Part shown: positions 1 through 17,469 of the stretch, piece after piece
How positions within the stretch are numbered: the first letter of the stretch is position 1
Layout of the letters: each line of letters opens with the position of its first letter
Assembly (NCBI RefSeq): GCF_001280085.1
Contig: NZ_LGED01000260.1
Location: forward strand, 1 to 35,966
Direction: 5' to 3'
From: Saccharothrix sp. NRRL B-16348
GTDB lineage: Bacteria > Actinomycetota > Actinomycetes > Mycobacteriales > Pseudonocardiaceae
Length of the DNA stretch: 35,966 nt
Made by a program: the position numbers and the translations under genes
The notes under the pieces: model-generated
Told to the model about the DNA's origin: nothing
The model's input: the letters and a program-made list of their open reading frames with translations, nothing else
Databases searched by the model: none

Positions 1-309
1 TGTCAGTTGTCCAGTAACAATCTCAAAGGAAACCTCTTGACGAGGTTCATAAATTTACTGGCTATTCGGCACGCTGTTGAGTTCTCAAAGAACACGCGCA
101 CATCATCACTCACCGCTCGCGCGGCTCGATCCGAGGCTTGTGATTCAGCTAAAGCTTTGTTTAGAAACTAGACGCCCTGGTCGCTGGGCTCAGACGAGCC
201 TCGACTGGGTCTTCCGTTCCGAGGTCACCCACTCTACCACGCTAGCGGGAGCTTGGTTCGTGACCTGCCGCACTCCGTTCCGGTGTTCCCGGCCCGTTCC
301 GCGCTGACA
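1..309 (-). ncRNA. Leader of an rRNA operon (16S gene lies left of the window)
   Basis: Read leftward on the minus strand, this stretch carries a canonical actinobacterial boxA (75-94) followed by AT-richer sequence, as in the transcribed leader between rrn promoters and mature 16S rRNA. No open frame here looks coding. The 16S gene itself is not in the window. Placement of an rrn operon downstream of tyrS fits actinobacterial gene order. A second -10-like TAGAGT (minus, 231-236) could be an internal rrn promoter, but its -35 region is poor. Confidence 0.75.
75..94 (-). promoter_or_regulatory. boxA antitermination element of the rRNA leader
   Basis: The minus strand reads TGTTCTTTGAGAACTCAACA, matching the boxA element bound by NusB/S10 for rRNA antitermination in actinobacteria. 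Its orientation fixes the direction of the rrn operon as leftward. Confidence 0.85.
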
Positions 310-315
310 TGGAGA

Positions 316-344
316 AAGTTACACGCACGCGAACCAGAGGTCAA
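316..344 (-). promoter_or_regulatory. rRNA operon promoter
   Basis: A minus-strand -35 TTGACC (339-344) and -10 TAACTT (316-321) are separated by exactly 17 bp and lie about 220 bp upstream of boxA. This is a good housekeeping-sigma promoter placed to start the rRNA leader, with transcription expected near 309. Confidence 0.65.
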
Positions 345-440
345 ATCGGGGGCGCAGCACCGCACCACAGGCTGAAACCGCAGGTCAGCAGCCCGTGCCG
401 CAGTCCACCCCACGCTATCCGACCCGGTCCACGCGCAACA

Positions 441-458
441 GTGTGACCGCGATCACAC
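441..458. promoter_or_regulatory. CRP/GlxR-type palindrome
   Basis: Perfect inverted repeat GTGTGA-N6-TCACAC, which contains the classical TGTGA-N6-TCACA recognition site of CRP-family regulators (CRP, GlxR). It lies between the tyrS terminator and the rrn promoter, about 100 bp upstream of the rrn -35. Whether it controls rRNA transcription is inference. Confidence 0.45.
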
Positions 459-468
459 TCGAACGTGG

Positions 469-505
469 CGAAGGCCGCCGGTCCGGGTGGGACCGACGGC
501 CTTCG
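469..505 (-). terminator. tyrS terminator hairpin
   Basis: A 9-bp stem (469-477 with 497-505) is extended past one mismatch by 6 bp (479-484 with 490-495) around a 5-nt loop. It begins 31 nt after the tyrS stop. There is no U-tract, which is usual for high-GC actinobacterial terminators. Confidence 0.7.
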
Positions 506-536
506 ACGTCACGCTCAGAGAGCTCGTTCGCGCAGG

Positions 537-1820
537 TCAGACCTGCACCCGCACGCCGGCGGTGTTGCGCTTGCCGCGCCGGACGACCAGCCACGACCCG
601 TGGAGCAGGTCCTCCTTGGCGGGCACCCACTCCTCGTCGGTGACCTTGGAGTTGTTCACGTACGCGCCGCCCTCCTTCACGGTGCGCCGCGCCGCGCCCT
701 TGCTCTCCGCCAGCCCGGAGCTGACCAGCAGGTCAACCACGGTCGGCGCGTCGGCCAGGCGCACCTCGCCGGTCGGCGCCTCGGCCATCGCGGCCACCAG
801 CGTCGACAGGTCCAGCTCGCGCAGCTCGCCGCGGCCGAACAGGGCCTGGCTCGCCGCGATGACCTGCCGCGTCTCGTGCTCACCGTGGACCAGGTTGGTG
901 AACTCCTCGGCCAGCTTCTTCTGCGCGGCGCGCAGGTGCGGCGCCTCGGCGGTCTGCCGCTCCAGCTCGGCCAGCTCCTCCTGGGTCAGGAAGGTGAACA
1001 GCCGGAGGTAGCGGAGCACGTCGGCGTCGCCCACGTTCACGAAGTACTGGTACCAGGCGTACGGCGAGGTCATGTCCGGGTCGAGCCACACGTTGCCGCC
1101 GCCGGTGGACTTGCCGAACTTGCGGCCCTCGGCGTCGGTGACCAGCGGCGCGGTCAGGGCGTGCACGGCCGCGCCGTCGACCTTCCGGACCAGGTCGACG
1201 CCGCCGATGATGTTGCCCCACTGGTCGGAGCCGCCCACCTGGAGGCTGGTGCCGTACTTCCGGTTGAGCTGGAGGTAGTCGTGCGACTGCAGGAGCAGGT
1301 AGCTGAACTCGGTGTAGGACATGCCTTCGCCGTCGAGGCGGCGCTTCACCGTCTCGCGGGCCAGCATGACGTTGATCGAGAAGTGCTTGCCGACGTCGCG
1401 CAGGAACTCCAGCACCGGGACGTTCCCGGTCCAGTCCAGGTTGTTGACCACGATCGCGCCCGTGGGGCTGTCGTCGAACTCGACGAACCGCTCCAGCTGG
1501 CCGCGGATGCGCCCGGCCCACTCGGCGACGGTGTCCAGCGGGTTGAGCGCGCGCTCGGCGCTGTCACGCGGGTCGCCGATCATGCCGGTCGCGCCGCCCG
1601 CGAGGACGATCGGCCGGTGCCCGGCCCGCTGGAAGCGGCGCAGCATGAGCAGCGGGACGAGGTTGCCGGCGTGCAGGCTGGGCGCGGTCGGGTCGAAACC
1701 GCAATAGAGGGTGAGCGGGCCCGCGTCGAGATCCTTCCGCAGCGCGTCGAGGTCGGTGGACTGCGCGATCAGGCCGCGCCAGGACAGCTCATCGAGGATG
1801 TGCTCGCTCACGGCAGCCAT
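537..1820 (-). CDS. tyrS: Tyrosyl-tRNA synthetase
   Basis: Class I aminoacyl-tRNA synthetase that charges tRNA-Tyr in the cytoplasm. The 427 residues match the family length. The HIGH signature appears as HAGN (residues 50-53) after the tyrosine-pocket segment [12 protein letters not shown], the GSDQWGN motif is present, and the KMSKS loop is KFGKS near residue 235. A C-terminal S4-like RNA-binding domain follows (about 355-420). The start is ATG at 1820 behind an AGGTAGAGGAG purine tract. The gene is single, ends in a hairpin at 469-505, and sits upstream of the rrn operon, a common actinobacterial arrangement. The glycosylase gene often beside tyrS is here separated from it by two plus-strand genes. 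Confidence 0.97.
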   Translation of the reverse strand: MAAVSEHILDELSWRGLIAQSTDLDALRKDLDAGPLTLYCGFDPTAPSLHAGNLVPLLMLRRFQRAGHRPIVLAGGATGMIGDPRDSAERALNPLDTVAEWAGRIRGQLERFVEFDDSPTGAIVVNNLDWTGNVPVLEFLRDVGKHFSINVMLARETVKRRLDGEGMSYTEFSYLLLQSHDYLQLNRKYGTSLQVGGSDQWGNIIGGVDLVRKVDGAAVHALTAPLVTDAEGRKFGKSTGGGNVWLDPDMTSPYAWYQYFVNVGDADVLRYLRLFTFLTQEELAELERQTAEAPHLRAAQKKLAEEFTNLVHGEHETRQVIAASQALFGRGELRELDLSTLVAAMAEAPTGEVRLADAPTVVDLLVSSGLAESKGAARRTVKEGGAYVNNSKVTDEEWVPAKEDLLHGSWLVVRRGKRNTAGVRVQV

Positions 1821-1903
1821 TCTCCTCTACCTGGTCAAAGCAGTTTGAGGCGGTGCCGGTGCCGGGTAGTCGGCGAGGGGGCCTAGTGAGGAGGACCGCT
1901 GCG

Positions 1904-2344
1904 ATGACCTACCCGAATCGCGACCGACGTCCCGCTGACCGTCCCACCGAGTACGTGACCCCGGCCGACCCCGCGTACCCGGCAGAGGAGGAGGTCGTCG
2001 AGCACGGTGACGGCCGGGTGCGGGCGGTGCGCGTGGTGTGCGCCGTGATCGACCTGCTGTGCTGGCTGTTCGCGATCGTGCTGGCGATCCACATCTTCCT
2101 CGTGATCGGCGGCGCCAACCCGGCGAACGGGTTCGCGCAGCTGATCGACTCGTGGTCGGCGGCGGTGTCGCTGGGCCTGCGCGACCTGTTCACGCCGCCG
2201 AACGCCGGTCTGCGGACGTTGTTCAACGACGGCCTGGCCGCGTTGCTGTGGCTGCTGATCGCCGCGGTGCTGACCAGCGTGATCAGCCGGATCGCGTTGC
2301 CCGCGCACGAGCGCCGGGTGTGGTACCGCCGCACGGTGCGCTGA
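1904..2344 (+). CDS. Small membrane protein, two helices
   Basis: A 146-residue protein of unknown function. A proline- and acid-rich N-terminal segment (1-40) precedes a strongly hydrophobic helix at about 41-68. A polar loop follows, then a second helix at about 109-130 and a short basic tail, so both ends are probably cytoplasmic. The ATG at 1904 is chosen because a GAGGAGG ribosome binding site sits at 1888-1894; an upstream in-frame GTG at 1853 lacks one. It diverges from tyrS across about 80 bp. Its layout loosely recalls small YggT-like proteins, but no signature motif is present, so I assign no function. Confidence 0.8.
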   Translation: MTYPNRDRRPADRPTEYVTPADPAYPAEEEVVEHGDGRVRAVRVVCAVIDLLCWLFAIVLAIHIFLVIGGANPANGFAQLIDSWSAAVSLGLRDLFTPPNAGLRTLFNDGLAALLWLLIAAVLTSVISRIALPAHERRVWYRRTVR

Positions 2345-2501
2345 CCGGCGCCGCCGGTGTGGGTGACGGCAGGTGGGGGCGTGTGCGCCCTGCGCCGGTT
2401 CAGGCACTACCGACCGTCACCACGATGTCACTCGGGCGCGCTGACGTTTGCCCCGGCTGGTCAATTGTCCTCGCGGCGTTCCCCGACCAAGGTTTGCTTG
2501 C

Positions 2502-3019
2502 GTGGCGAGCGACTTGCAGCGGAAGAAGACCTCCATCGTGTTCACCGCGATGGACTCGAACGGCGACGGGTTCCTCGAGCGGGCCGATTTCGAGGCGTTG
2601 ACCGACCGGTGGGTGCACCTGCGGGGCGCGGCCGAGCCGGACCGGTTGCGGGAGATCATGATGGGCTGGTGGGACGCGCTGCGGGCGGCGTCGGACCACG
2701 ACCGCGACGACAAGGTGACGGTGGACGAGGTGCTGTCCGTGGTGCAGGACCTCGGCACCATGCTCGACCTGGTGGTCGCCACCGCGGAGTCGATGTTCGA
2801 GGCGGTGGACGAGGACGGGGACGGGCAGGTGTCCGCGCCCGAGTACGCCCGGATGATCCACGCCTGGACCGGCGACGACGCGCCGACGGACGCCGTGTTC
2901 GCCCGGCTCGACCTGGACGGCGACGGCACGATCTCGAAGTCCGAGTTCGTGCAGCACTGGGTGGAGTTCTGGGCGGGCGACGACGCGGACGCGCCCGGCA
3001 CGCACGTCTTCGGCGAGGT

Positions 3020-3023
<4 letters not shown>
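2502..3023 (+). CDS. Calerythrin-like EF-hand calcium-binding protein
   Basis: A 173-residue cytoplasmic protein with four EF-hand loops: DSNGDGFLERAD (18-29), DHDRDDKVTVDE (65-76), DEDGDGQVSAPE (103-114) and DLDGDGTISKSE (137-148). Acidic residues at loop positions 1, 3 and 5 are kept in all four. Loop 2 lacks the glycine at position 6 and loop 1 ends in Asp rather than Glu, so those may bind calcium less well. Length and spacing match the calerythrin/sarcoplasmic calcium-binding group of actinomycetes, seen as calcium buffers or sensors. The GTG at 2502 starts the conserved region; 54 bp upstream an ATG at 2448 would add 18 atypical residues. It converges on the glycosylase gene, the two stops sharing the tetranucleotide CTAG (3020-3023). 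Confidence 0.88.
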
Positions 3024-12102
<9,079 letters not shown>

Positions 12103-12107
12103 TCATC

Positions 12108-12560
12108 GTGATGCACCATCCGCACGACCAGGCACGGGGGAACATCTCGCACGGCCGGCGCCCTCGGCGTGACGGCCATCCCGATCCGGCTGCCGCGCGG
12201 CAGTGGCTGACCGCGCTCGCCTGGATCGGCGTGCTCACCGCGATCGTGGGCGTGACCGTCATCGGCCTCGGCATGGTGTGCGACGCCGCGCCGACGCCCG
12301 ACCTCCGCTCGGCGAGCGCCGACGGCTTCCCGGGCCGCGACCCGTTCCCCGGCGCTCCGATCCCCGCCGACCACGGGCTCGACGGCGCCACGGCGACCGG
12401 GCGCGAGACGCCCAGGTCGGACGACGTCGGCTTCGGCATCGGGCTGTTCTTCACCGGCTTCGCGCTCGCGACCACGGCGGGCCTCGGGCACGCGCGGCGC
12501 CGCCGCCGGCCCGCGGGCGGCGACCGTCACCAGGTCACGGGCAGCGACCCGACGCCGTAG
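12108..12560 (+). CDS. Small two-helix membrane protein with FPG motifs (paralogue A)
   Basis: About 150 residues, no function assigned. A His-containing basic N-terminus is followed by a helix (WLTALAWIGVLTAIVGVTVI), an outer loop with DGFPGRDPFPG and a second helix starting with GFGIGLFFTGFAL. A run of arginines ends that helix. Positive charges on the outer ends of both helices predict both termini inside and the FPG loop outside. A TGGGGGG ribosome binding site supports the GTG at 12108 or ATG at 12111. It is a paralogue of the protein at 14560-15153: both helices and the GIGLFF motif align. Its 3' end overlaps the convergent P450 gene by 34 bp. Confidence 0.75.
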   Translation: MMHHPHDQARGNISHGRRPRRDGHPDPAAARQWLTALAWIGVLTAIVGVTVIGLGMVCDAAPTPDLRSASADGFPGRDPFPGAPIPADHGLDGATATGRETPRSDDVGFGIGLFFTGFALATTAGLGHARRRRRPAGGDRHQVTGSDPTP

Positions 12561-13720
12561 ACGACCTGCTCGGTGCGGTAGCGGGCGTCCTCGTCGGTGG
12601 TGCGCAGCGCGGGGAACCGGCGTGCCAGGGCGGGGAACGCGATCCGCATCTCCATCCTGGCCAGCGGCGCGCCCAGGCAGTGGTGGACGCCGTGGCCGAA
12701 CGCGACGTGGCTGCCCGCGTCACGCGTGACGTCGAACCGGTCCGGGTCCGGCACGAGCCCGGGGTCGCGGTTGGCCGCGGGCAGCGAGCAGACGACCAGC
12801 TCGCCGGGGCCGAGGGTCTGACCGCCCAGCTCGACCTCGGTGGTCGTGACCCGCGGCACGCCGGTGTGCACGACGGTCAGCCACCGCAGCAGCTCCTCCA
12901 CCACCGCGTCGGCGCGTTCCGGCTCGTCGCGCAGCAGCCGGAGCTGGTCGGGGTGGCTCAGCAGGGCGAGGACGCCGAGGCCCAGCATGTTCGCCGTGGT
13001 CTCGTGGCCGGCCAGCAGCAGCAGGTCCGCGATGCCCACCAGCTCGCGGTCGTCGAGGTCGGCGGTCTCGTCGCGGACGAGCATGCCGAGCAGGTCGTCG
13101 CCCGGCTCGACCCTGGCCCGCGCGACCAGTTCGGCCAGGTAGGCCTTGGACTCGTACTGGATGGCGAGCCGTTCCTCGAACGACAGCGTCACGTCGAAGA
13201 ACCGCGAGTAGCGGTCCTGGAAGGCCTCGCGGTCCGCGAAGGGCACGCCGAGCAGCTCGCAGATCACCAGCGCGGGCACCGGCAGCGCGAAGTCGGCCAC
13301 GAGGTCCGCGGGCGGCCCCTTCCGCTCGATCGCGTCGAGGTGGTCGCGCACGATGTCGTGGATCCGCGGTTCCAGCCGGCGCATCCGGCGGGCGGTGAAC
13401 TCCGGCGCCAGCACCCGGCGCAGGCGGGTGTGCTCGGGCGGGTCGAACGCGAGCAGGTTGCCCGGCCGCACCGCCGCCACCTCCTCGTCGCTCAACGCGG
13501 GCGCGCCCGGCACCAGGTGGTGGGCGGAGATGCGGAACCGCTTCGGATCGCTGTAGACCAGCCGGACGTCCTCGATCCGGGTGACCAGCCACATCGACCC
13601 GCCCAGCACCGGCGAGTCGACCCGGCGCACGCCGTCCCGGTCGCGGATCCCGGTCAACTCGGGGTGGGGGTCGAACCCCACCCGGCGGAAGTGCAGGGGC
13701 GTCGTCGGCACCGCGGTCAT
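12527..13720 (-). CDS. Cytochrome P450
   Basis: Soluble haem-thiolate monooxygenase of 397 residues. The I-helix oxygen-activation motif is AGHETT (237-242), the K-helix ExxR is E276-R279, and the haem loop FGHGVHHCLGAPLAR has the ligand Cys at 348. Length and the HHCLG signature fit bacterial class-I P450s of the CYP105/107 type, often acting in secondary metabolism or xenobiotic oxidation. Substrate is unknown, and no ferredoxin or reductase is adjacent. The ATG at 13720 is preceded by GGGAGG. It diverges from the HAD gene, and its 3' end overlaps paralogue A. Confidence 0.93.
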   Translation of the reverse strand: MTAVPTTPLHFRRVGFDPHPELTGIRDRDGVRRVDSPVLGGSMWLVTRIEDVRLVYSDPKRFRISAHHLVPGAPALSDEEVAAVRPGNLLAFDPPEHTRLRRVLAPEFTARRMRRLEPRIHDIVRDHLDAIERKGPPADLVADFALPVPALVICELLGVPFADREAFQDRYSRFFDVTLSFEERLAIQYESKAYLAELVARARVEPGDDLLGMLVRDETADLDDRELVGIADLLLLAGHETTANMLGLGVLALLSHPDQLRLLRDEPERADAVVEELLRWLTVVHTGVPRVTTTEVELGGQTLGPGELVVCSLPAANRDPGLVPDPDRFDVTRDAGSHVAFGHGVHHCLGAPLARMEMRIAFPALARRFPALRTTDEDARYRTEQVVYGVGSLPVTW

Positions 13721-13837
13721 GCCGCCTCCCACCGTCGAGGGTCCTGCGAAAAAACGTAGCGACGCGGCGGAGTGGTGCGCGAGCCTCACACGAGTGAGTC
13801 GCCGACTACTCATCGTGACAACAGGGAGCGTGCGTCG

Positions 13838-14461
13838 ATGCGCCTGCGTGCCGTGATCTTCGACTGGCGGGGGACGCTGGTGCTCACGCCCACGTTCCGC
13901 GGGTGGGTGGCGGAGGCGTTGCGCCGGATCGGGCGCGACACCGGCCAGACCGCGGAGGTGATCGCGGCACTGGACGTGGCGCGGTTGGGCGCGCCGGGCC
14001 TGGACGGTGACGCCGCGCTGCACCGGGCGACGTACTACGAGGCGTTCCGGGCGGCGGGGCTGGACCAGGAACTGGCCGACTCGCTGTACGCGGTGGAGTC
14101 CGACCCGGCGTTCAACCCCTTCGCGGTGGACGCCGGGCCGACGTTGCGGGAGCTGCGCGCGGCCGGCGTGCGGATCGGGGTGCTCAGCGACATCCACTTC
14201 GACATCCGGCCCGCGTTCGCCGACCTGCCGGTCGACTCGTTCGTGCTGTCCTTCGAGCACGGCGTGGTGAAGCCCGACCCGGCGATCTTCCGCATCGCGC
14301 TGGACGGGCTCGGCACCGAGCCCGGTGAGACGCTGATGGTCGGCGACCGCTCGACGCACGACGGCGCGGGCGTCGAGGCCGGCCTGCCGACGTTGCTCGT
14401 GCCACCGCTGCGGGACGTCGACGACGCCCGCCTCCACCTCGTCACGAGCCTGATCGCCTGA
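13838..14461 (+). CDS. HAD-superfamily hydrolase with unusual motif I
   Basis: A 207-residue HAD protein with a helical cap (C1-like, roughly residues 15-85). Motif I is IFDWRGTL: the nucleophile D9 is present, but the second Asp at +2 is Arg11. Motif II is the Ser in VLSDIHFD (S117), motif III the Lys in HGVVKPDP (K145), motif IV GDRSTHDG (D170, D175). Loss of the +2 Asp is known in non-phosphatase HADs such as dehalogenases and phosphonatases, so ordinary phosphatase activity should not be assumed. The ATG at 13838 follows AGGGAG. It diverges from the P450 across 117 bp and could act on the same metabolite. Confidence 0.88.
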   Translation: MRLRAVIFDWRGTLVLTPTFRGWVAEALRRIGRDTGQTAEVIAALDVARLGAPGLDGDAALHRATYYEAFRAAGLDQELADSLYAVESDPAFNPFAVDAGPTLRELRAAGVRIGVLSDIHFDIRPAFADLPVDSFVLSFEHGVVKPDPAIFRIALDGLGTEPGETLMVGDRSTHDGAGVEAGLPTLLVPPLRDVDDARLHLVTSLIA

Positions 14462-14487
14462 TCAGGAGCCGTACGAGAGCGTTCGAT

Positions 14488-14530
14488 GTTCCGCGAACGC
14501 CACACCGGCGCCCGGTCCGCGTGCTTTCCT
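14488..14530 (+). promoter_or_regulatory. Upstream motif pair shared with paralogue A
   Basis: GTTCCGCGAA (14488-14497) and GTGCTTTCCT (14521-14530), 23 bp apart, ending 29 bp before the ATG at 14560. Both decamers are identical to those at 12040-12084. Confidence 0.4.
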
Positions 14531-14559
14531 CCACTCCACAGGGGAAAGCAGGGGGACAC

Positions 14560-15153
14560 ATGACGCAAGACGACTCGCACGGCCACTCGTCCGGGCACGA
14601 CTTCCACAGCGACTTCCACGGCCGCGACTCCCACGACGACTTCCACGACCACGACTCCCACGGCGGGTTCCACGGCCACGACTTCCACGGCCACGGCTTC
14701 CGGCACCGCCGGCGGCGCGGCCGCGTGGACCTGTCGACCGCGCCGCCGTGGGTCAAGGTGTTCGTGTGGGTCGGGGCGCTCACCGCGCTCGCGGGGATGG
14801 CGTTGATCTTCGCGTCGGTGATCGGCGGGAGCACCAGCCCCAGGCCGGAGTTCGGCACCGTGAGCGGCGACAGCTTCCCGGGTGACAGCTTCCCGGGCGA
14901 GAACTTCCCCGGCGGCAGCCTCCCGGGCGAGGGCTTCCCGGCCGAAGGCTTCCCCGGCGGTGCGCGCGTCACCGTGGACGGCCAGGTCTTCGACCTGGAC
15001 AACGACCGGGTCCTCACCCCGGCACAGGACAGCCGGGCCGCCGGACCCGCCGAGCGGACCGGGACCACGGGCCTGGGCATCGGGTTGTTCTTCGTCGGAT
15101 TCGTGCTGTCGGCCATCGCGGCGCTCGGCCACAGCACCTCCAAGCGCCGGTGA
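14560..15153 (+). CDS. His-rich two-helix membrane protein with FPG repeats (paralogue B)
   Basis: 197 residues, function unknown. Residues 1-50 are dominated by His/Asp/Gly/Phe in repeats of the type DxHGxDFH, which could bind zinc, nickel or copper. A basic patch (RHRRRRGR) precedes helix 1 (VFVWVGALTALAGMALIF). The predicted outer loop carries about six five-residue repeats of the form G-x-x-F-P, encoded by a 15-bp tandem repeat (about 14870-14960), then a short hydrophilic domain. Helix 2 holds GLGIGLFFVGFVL and ends in SKRR. Start ATG 14560 follows GGGGGA. Paralogous to the protein at 12108-12560. Confidence 0.78.
   Translation: MTQDDSHGHSSGHDFHSDFHGRDSHDDFHDHDSHGGFHGHDFHGHGFRHRRRRGRVDLSTAPPWVKVFVWVGALTALAGMALIFASVIGGSTSPRPEFGTVSGDSFPGDSFPGENFPGGSLPGEGFPAEGFPGGARVTVDGQVFDLDNDRVLTPAQDSRAAGPAERTGTTGLGIGLFFVGFVLSAIAALGHSTSKRR
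14866..14963 (+). repeat. 15-bp in-gene tandem repeat encoding FPG units
   Basis: About six imperfect 15-bp units of the type GGCGA-N4-CTTCCCG encode consecutive G-(D/E/G)-(S/N/G)-(F/L)-P pentapeptides in paralogue B. Unit variation is mostly at synonymous or Ser/Asn/Gly positions. Confidence 0.7.
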
Positions 15154-15187
15154 GCCGCCGTCGTCACCGGTTGACGGGCAGCCCCGG

Positions 15188-16615
15188 CTAGGAGCCGAAG
15201 CGCTCCAGCGCGCGCATCTTGTTCGTGGCGTCCAACGCGGCCACCTTGTACGCCTCGGACAGCGTCGGGTAGTTGAAGACGGTGTCCACCAGGTAGTCCA
15301 CCGTGCCGCCGCACGCCATGACCGCCTGGCCGATGTGGACGAGGTCGGTCGCGCCGGTGCCGAACAGGTGCACGCCGAGCAGCTTGCGGTCCACAGTGGA
15401 CACCAGCAGCTTGAGCATGCCGTAGGCGTCGCCGACGATCGAGCCGCGCGCCAGCTCCCGGTACCGCGCCAGGCCCACCTCGTACGGCACGGCGGACGAC
15501 GTCAGCTCGGCCTCCGTGGCGCCGCAGTAGGAGATCTCCGGGATGGTGTAGATCCCGATCGGCTGCAACGCGGACAGCTCGCGCGCCTGCTCGCCGAACG
15601 CGTGGTAGGCGGCGAGGCGGCCCTGGTCCATCGACGTGGCGGCCAGCGCCGGGAAGCCGATCACGTCACCGACCGCGTAGATGTGCTCGACGGGCGTGCG
15701 GTAGTGCTCGTCCACGGTCAGCCGGCCGCGGTGGTCGGCTTCCAGGCCCGCCTTGTCCAGGTCGAGCGCCTCGGTGTTGCCCTGCCTGCCGGCCGAGTAC
15801 ATCACCGCGGCGGCCGGGATGCGCTTGCCGCTGGCCAGCGTGGTGACCGTGCCGGAGTCGGACACGTCGACGTTGACGACCTTCTCGCCGAACCGGAACG
15901 TCACCGCCAGGTCGCGCAGGTGGAACTTCAGCGACTCCACGATCTCCGGGTCGCAGAAGTCGAGCATCCGGTCGCGCTGCTCGACCACCGTGACGCGGCT
16001 GCCCAGCGCGGCGAACATCGACGCGTACTCGATGCCGATGACGCCCGCGCCCACCACCACCAGCGACGCCGGGATCTCCTCCAGCGCCAGCACCTCGTCG
16101 GAGTCCAGCACCCGGATCTCGTCGAAGTCCACCTGGTCCGGTCGGGCGGGACGGGTGCCGGTGGCGATCACGACGTGCTCGGCGGTCACCGTGTGGTGCT
16201 CGCCGCGGTGCCCGCCGTCCACCGCCACGGTGTGCGGGTCGAGGAACCGGGCGGTGCCGGTGAGCAGGTCGACCTGGTTGCGGTGCAGCTGCGCGCGCAC
16301 GACCTGGACCTCGCGGCCGATCACGTGCTGCGTGCGGGCGAGCAGGTCGGAGATCGTGATGTCCTGCTTCACGCGGTAGCTCGCGCCGTACAGGTCGCGC
16401 TGGCTCAGGCCGGTCAGGTACATCACCGCCTCGCGCAACGTCTTCGACGGGATGGTGCCGGTGTTCACGCACACGCCGCCCACCATGTCGGCGCGGTCCA
16501 CGATCGCGACCCGCTTGCCGAGCTTCGCGCCCGCGATGGCGGCCTTCTGCCCGCCCGGGCCCGAGCCGATCACCAACAGGTCGTAGTCGTACTCGCTCGC
16601 GCCCGAAACAGTCAT
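15188..16615 (-). CDS. sthA: Soluble pyridine nucleotide transhydrogenase
   Basis: FAD flavoprotein of the pyridine nucleotide-disulfide oxidoreductase family that moves hydride between NADPH and NAD+. The 475 residues show the FAD-binding [10 protein letters not shown], the NAD(P)-binding [17 protein letters not shown], and [13 protein letters not shown] for the second FAD contact. The active-site stretch [16 protein letters not shown] has only the first Cys of the CxxxxC disulfide pair, the second being Thr, which separates SthA from lipoamide dehydrogenase and mercuric reductase. Start ATG 16615. It converges on paralogue B and is a stand-alone gene. Confidence 0.94.
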   Translation of the reverse strand: MTVSGASEYDYDLLVIGSGPGGQKAAIAGAKLGKRVAIVDRADMVGGVCVNTGTIPSKTLREAVMYLTGLSQRDLYGASYRVKQDITISDLLARTQHVIGREVQVVRAQLHRNQVDLLTGTARFLDPHTVAVDGGHRGEHHTVTAEHVVIATGTRPARPDQVDFDEIRVLDSDEVLALEEIPASLVVVGAGVIGIEYASMFAALGSRVTVVEQRDRMLDFCDPEIVESLKFHLRDLAVTFRFGEKVVNVDVSDSGTVTTLASGKRIPAAAVMYSAGRQGNTEALDLDKAGLEADHRGRLTVDEHYRTPVEHIYAVGDVIGFPALAATSMDQGRLAAYHAFGEQARELSALQPIGIYTIPEISYCGATEAELTSSAVPYEVGLARYRELARGSIVGDAYGMLKLLVSTVDRKLLGVHLFGTGATDLVHIGQAVMACGGTVDYLVDTVFNYPTLSEAYKVAALDATNKMRALERFGS

Positions 16616-16670
16616 ACGCCGAAGCGTCGCACACACCGCCGCTCCGCGGTGGCAAGGCGGACGGACTCGC

Positions 16671-17162
16671 CTAGACGCGCGCCGCGCGTCCCGAGTAGGT
16701 CAGCGGGAACACGAGGTCAGTGCACGCGCTCGGCACGTCGTGCGCGATCCGCACGACCATCTCCACCTCGACCGCGCCCGACGGCGGGATCGTGACCGGC
16801 TCCGCCATCGGCACCACGGTCAGCACGCCGGACGGGCAGTCCGGCACCCGGTTCCGCGCCTCGTCCAACGGCTGGCCCGGCTCGGCCTGCAGCGTCAGCA
16901 CCACGATGTCCACGGTGTTCGGGTTGGACAGCCGCACGAGGCGGAAACCCTCGCTGCCCGGCGTCAACTCGACCGCGCCGCCGGAGATGTCGTTGATCTC
17001 GAAGGGCTTCAGGTCGGACATCTCGCCGCCGCTCACCGAGTACGCCATCGCGGGCAACTCCGGTTCGGGCCAGGTGAGGTGCATGGCGGCCACCACGGCG
17101 GCACCCACGCCGAGGATGGTCATGGCGACGGCGACTTCCATCCGCGGACCCAAGGTGCGCAT
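16671..17162 (-). CDS. Membrane-anchored extracytoplasmic protein of unknown function
   Basis: 163 residues. A single hydrophobic N-terminal helix (about 9-29, [20 protein letters not shown]) acts as signal anchor. The remainder is beta-rich with two Cys (in VPDCPSG and SACTDL) that could form a disulfide outside the cell. The pattern [24 protein letters not shown] and LTYSGRA suggests an immunoglobulin-like fold as in many actinobacterial secreted proteins. ATG 17162 gives the anchor; no strong ribosome binding site is visible. No neighbour suggests a role. Confidence 0.75.
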   Translation of the reverse strand: MRTLGPRMEVAVAMTILGVGAAVVAAMHLTWPEPELPAMAYSVSGGEMSDLKPFEINDISGGAVELTPGSEGFRLVRLSNPNTVDIVVLTLQAEPGQPLDEARNRVPDCPSGVLTVVPMAEPVTIPPSGAVEVEMVVRIAHDVPSACTDLVFPLTYSGRAARV

Positions 17163-17469
17163 GAGGCAACCCCACTCGATTGCTGCTCCAGGCGGTGGGT
17201 TCGCCGCTAGCTCCCCGTCGGACCGGCGACCAGACTCGCCCGGCGGTTCATCGCTTCGCCCCTCGGCCCAGCGGGCCGCGAAGCCAATCTTGGAGAACGT
17301 TCAACCTGTGCGCAAGGACCAAGCCGACCCGGAAAGAAAGGCCTTTGGACCTCTTGACACGTCACGCTACAGCGCGTGAACTGCACGTTCTCCTCGTCAC
17401 CACCACGGGGTGATTCACCCGAGCGGCGTAGTCCCGGACCCGCACTGGTGCGGATCCGGGACGTTCGCG
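17163..17469. other. Intergenic region after pheT
   Basis: About 300 bp without a convincing gene. The part next to pheT holds its terminator hairpin (17431-17462). A plus-strand TTGACA at 17354-17359 has only a weak -10 (TGAACT) 17 bp later. I found no clear promoter for the minus-strand gene ending at 16671. Confidence 0.5.
17431..17462 (-). terminator. pheT terminator hairpin
   Basis: Stem of 8 bp (17431-17438 with 17455-17462), one mismatch, then 5 bp, around the loop CTGG. It lies 7 nt after the pheT stop. No U-tract. Confidence 0.75.

Noticed and set aside
465..1886. Long plus-strand open frame (473 codons) across tyrS
   Set aside because: It is antisense to tyrS, arginine/histidine-rich in the pattern of high-GC shadow frames, and has no family similarity; the same applies to other long antisense frames over argG, argD, pheT and the regulator.
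12527..14461. Secondary-metabolite gene cluster around the P450
   Set aside because: Only a P450 and a HAD gene are present; no synthase, transporter, ferredoxin or other tailoring gene lies nearby.
17354..17382. Perfect TTGACA on the plus strand downstream of pheT
   Set aside because: The sequence 17 bp later (TGAACT) is a poor -10, and no plus-strand gene follows; transcription would run antisense into pheT.
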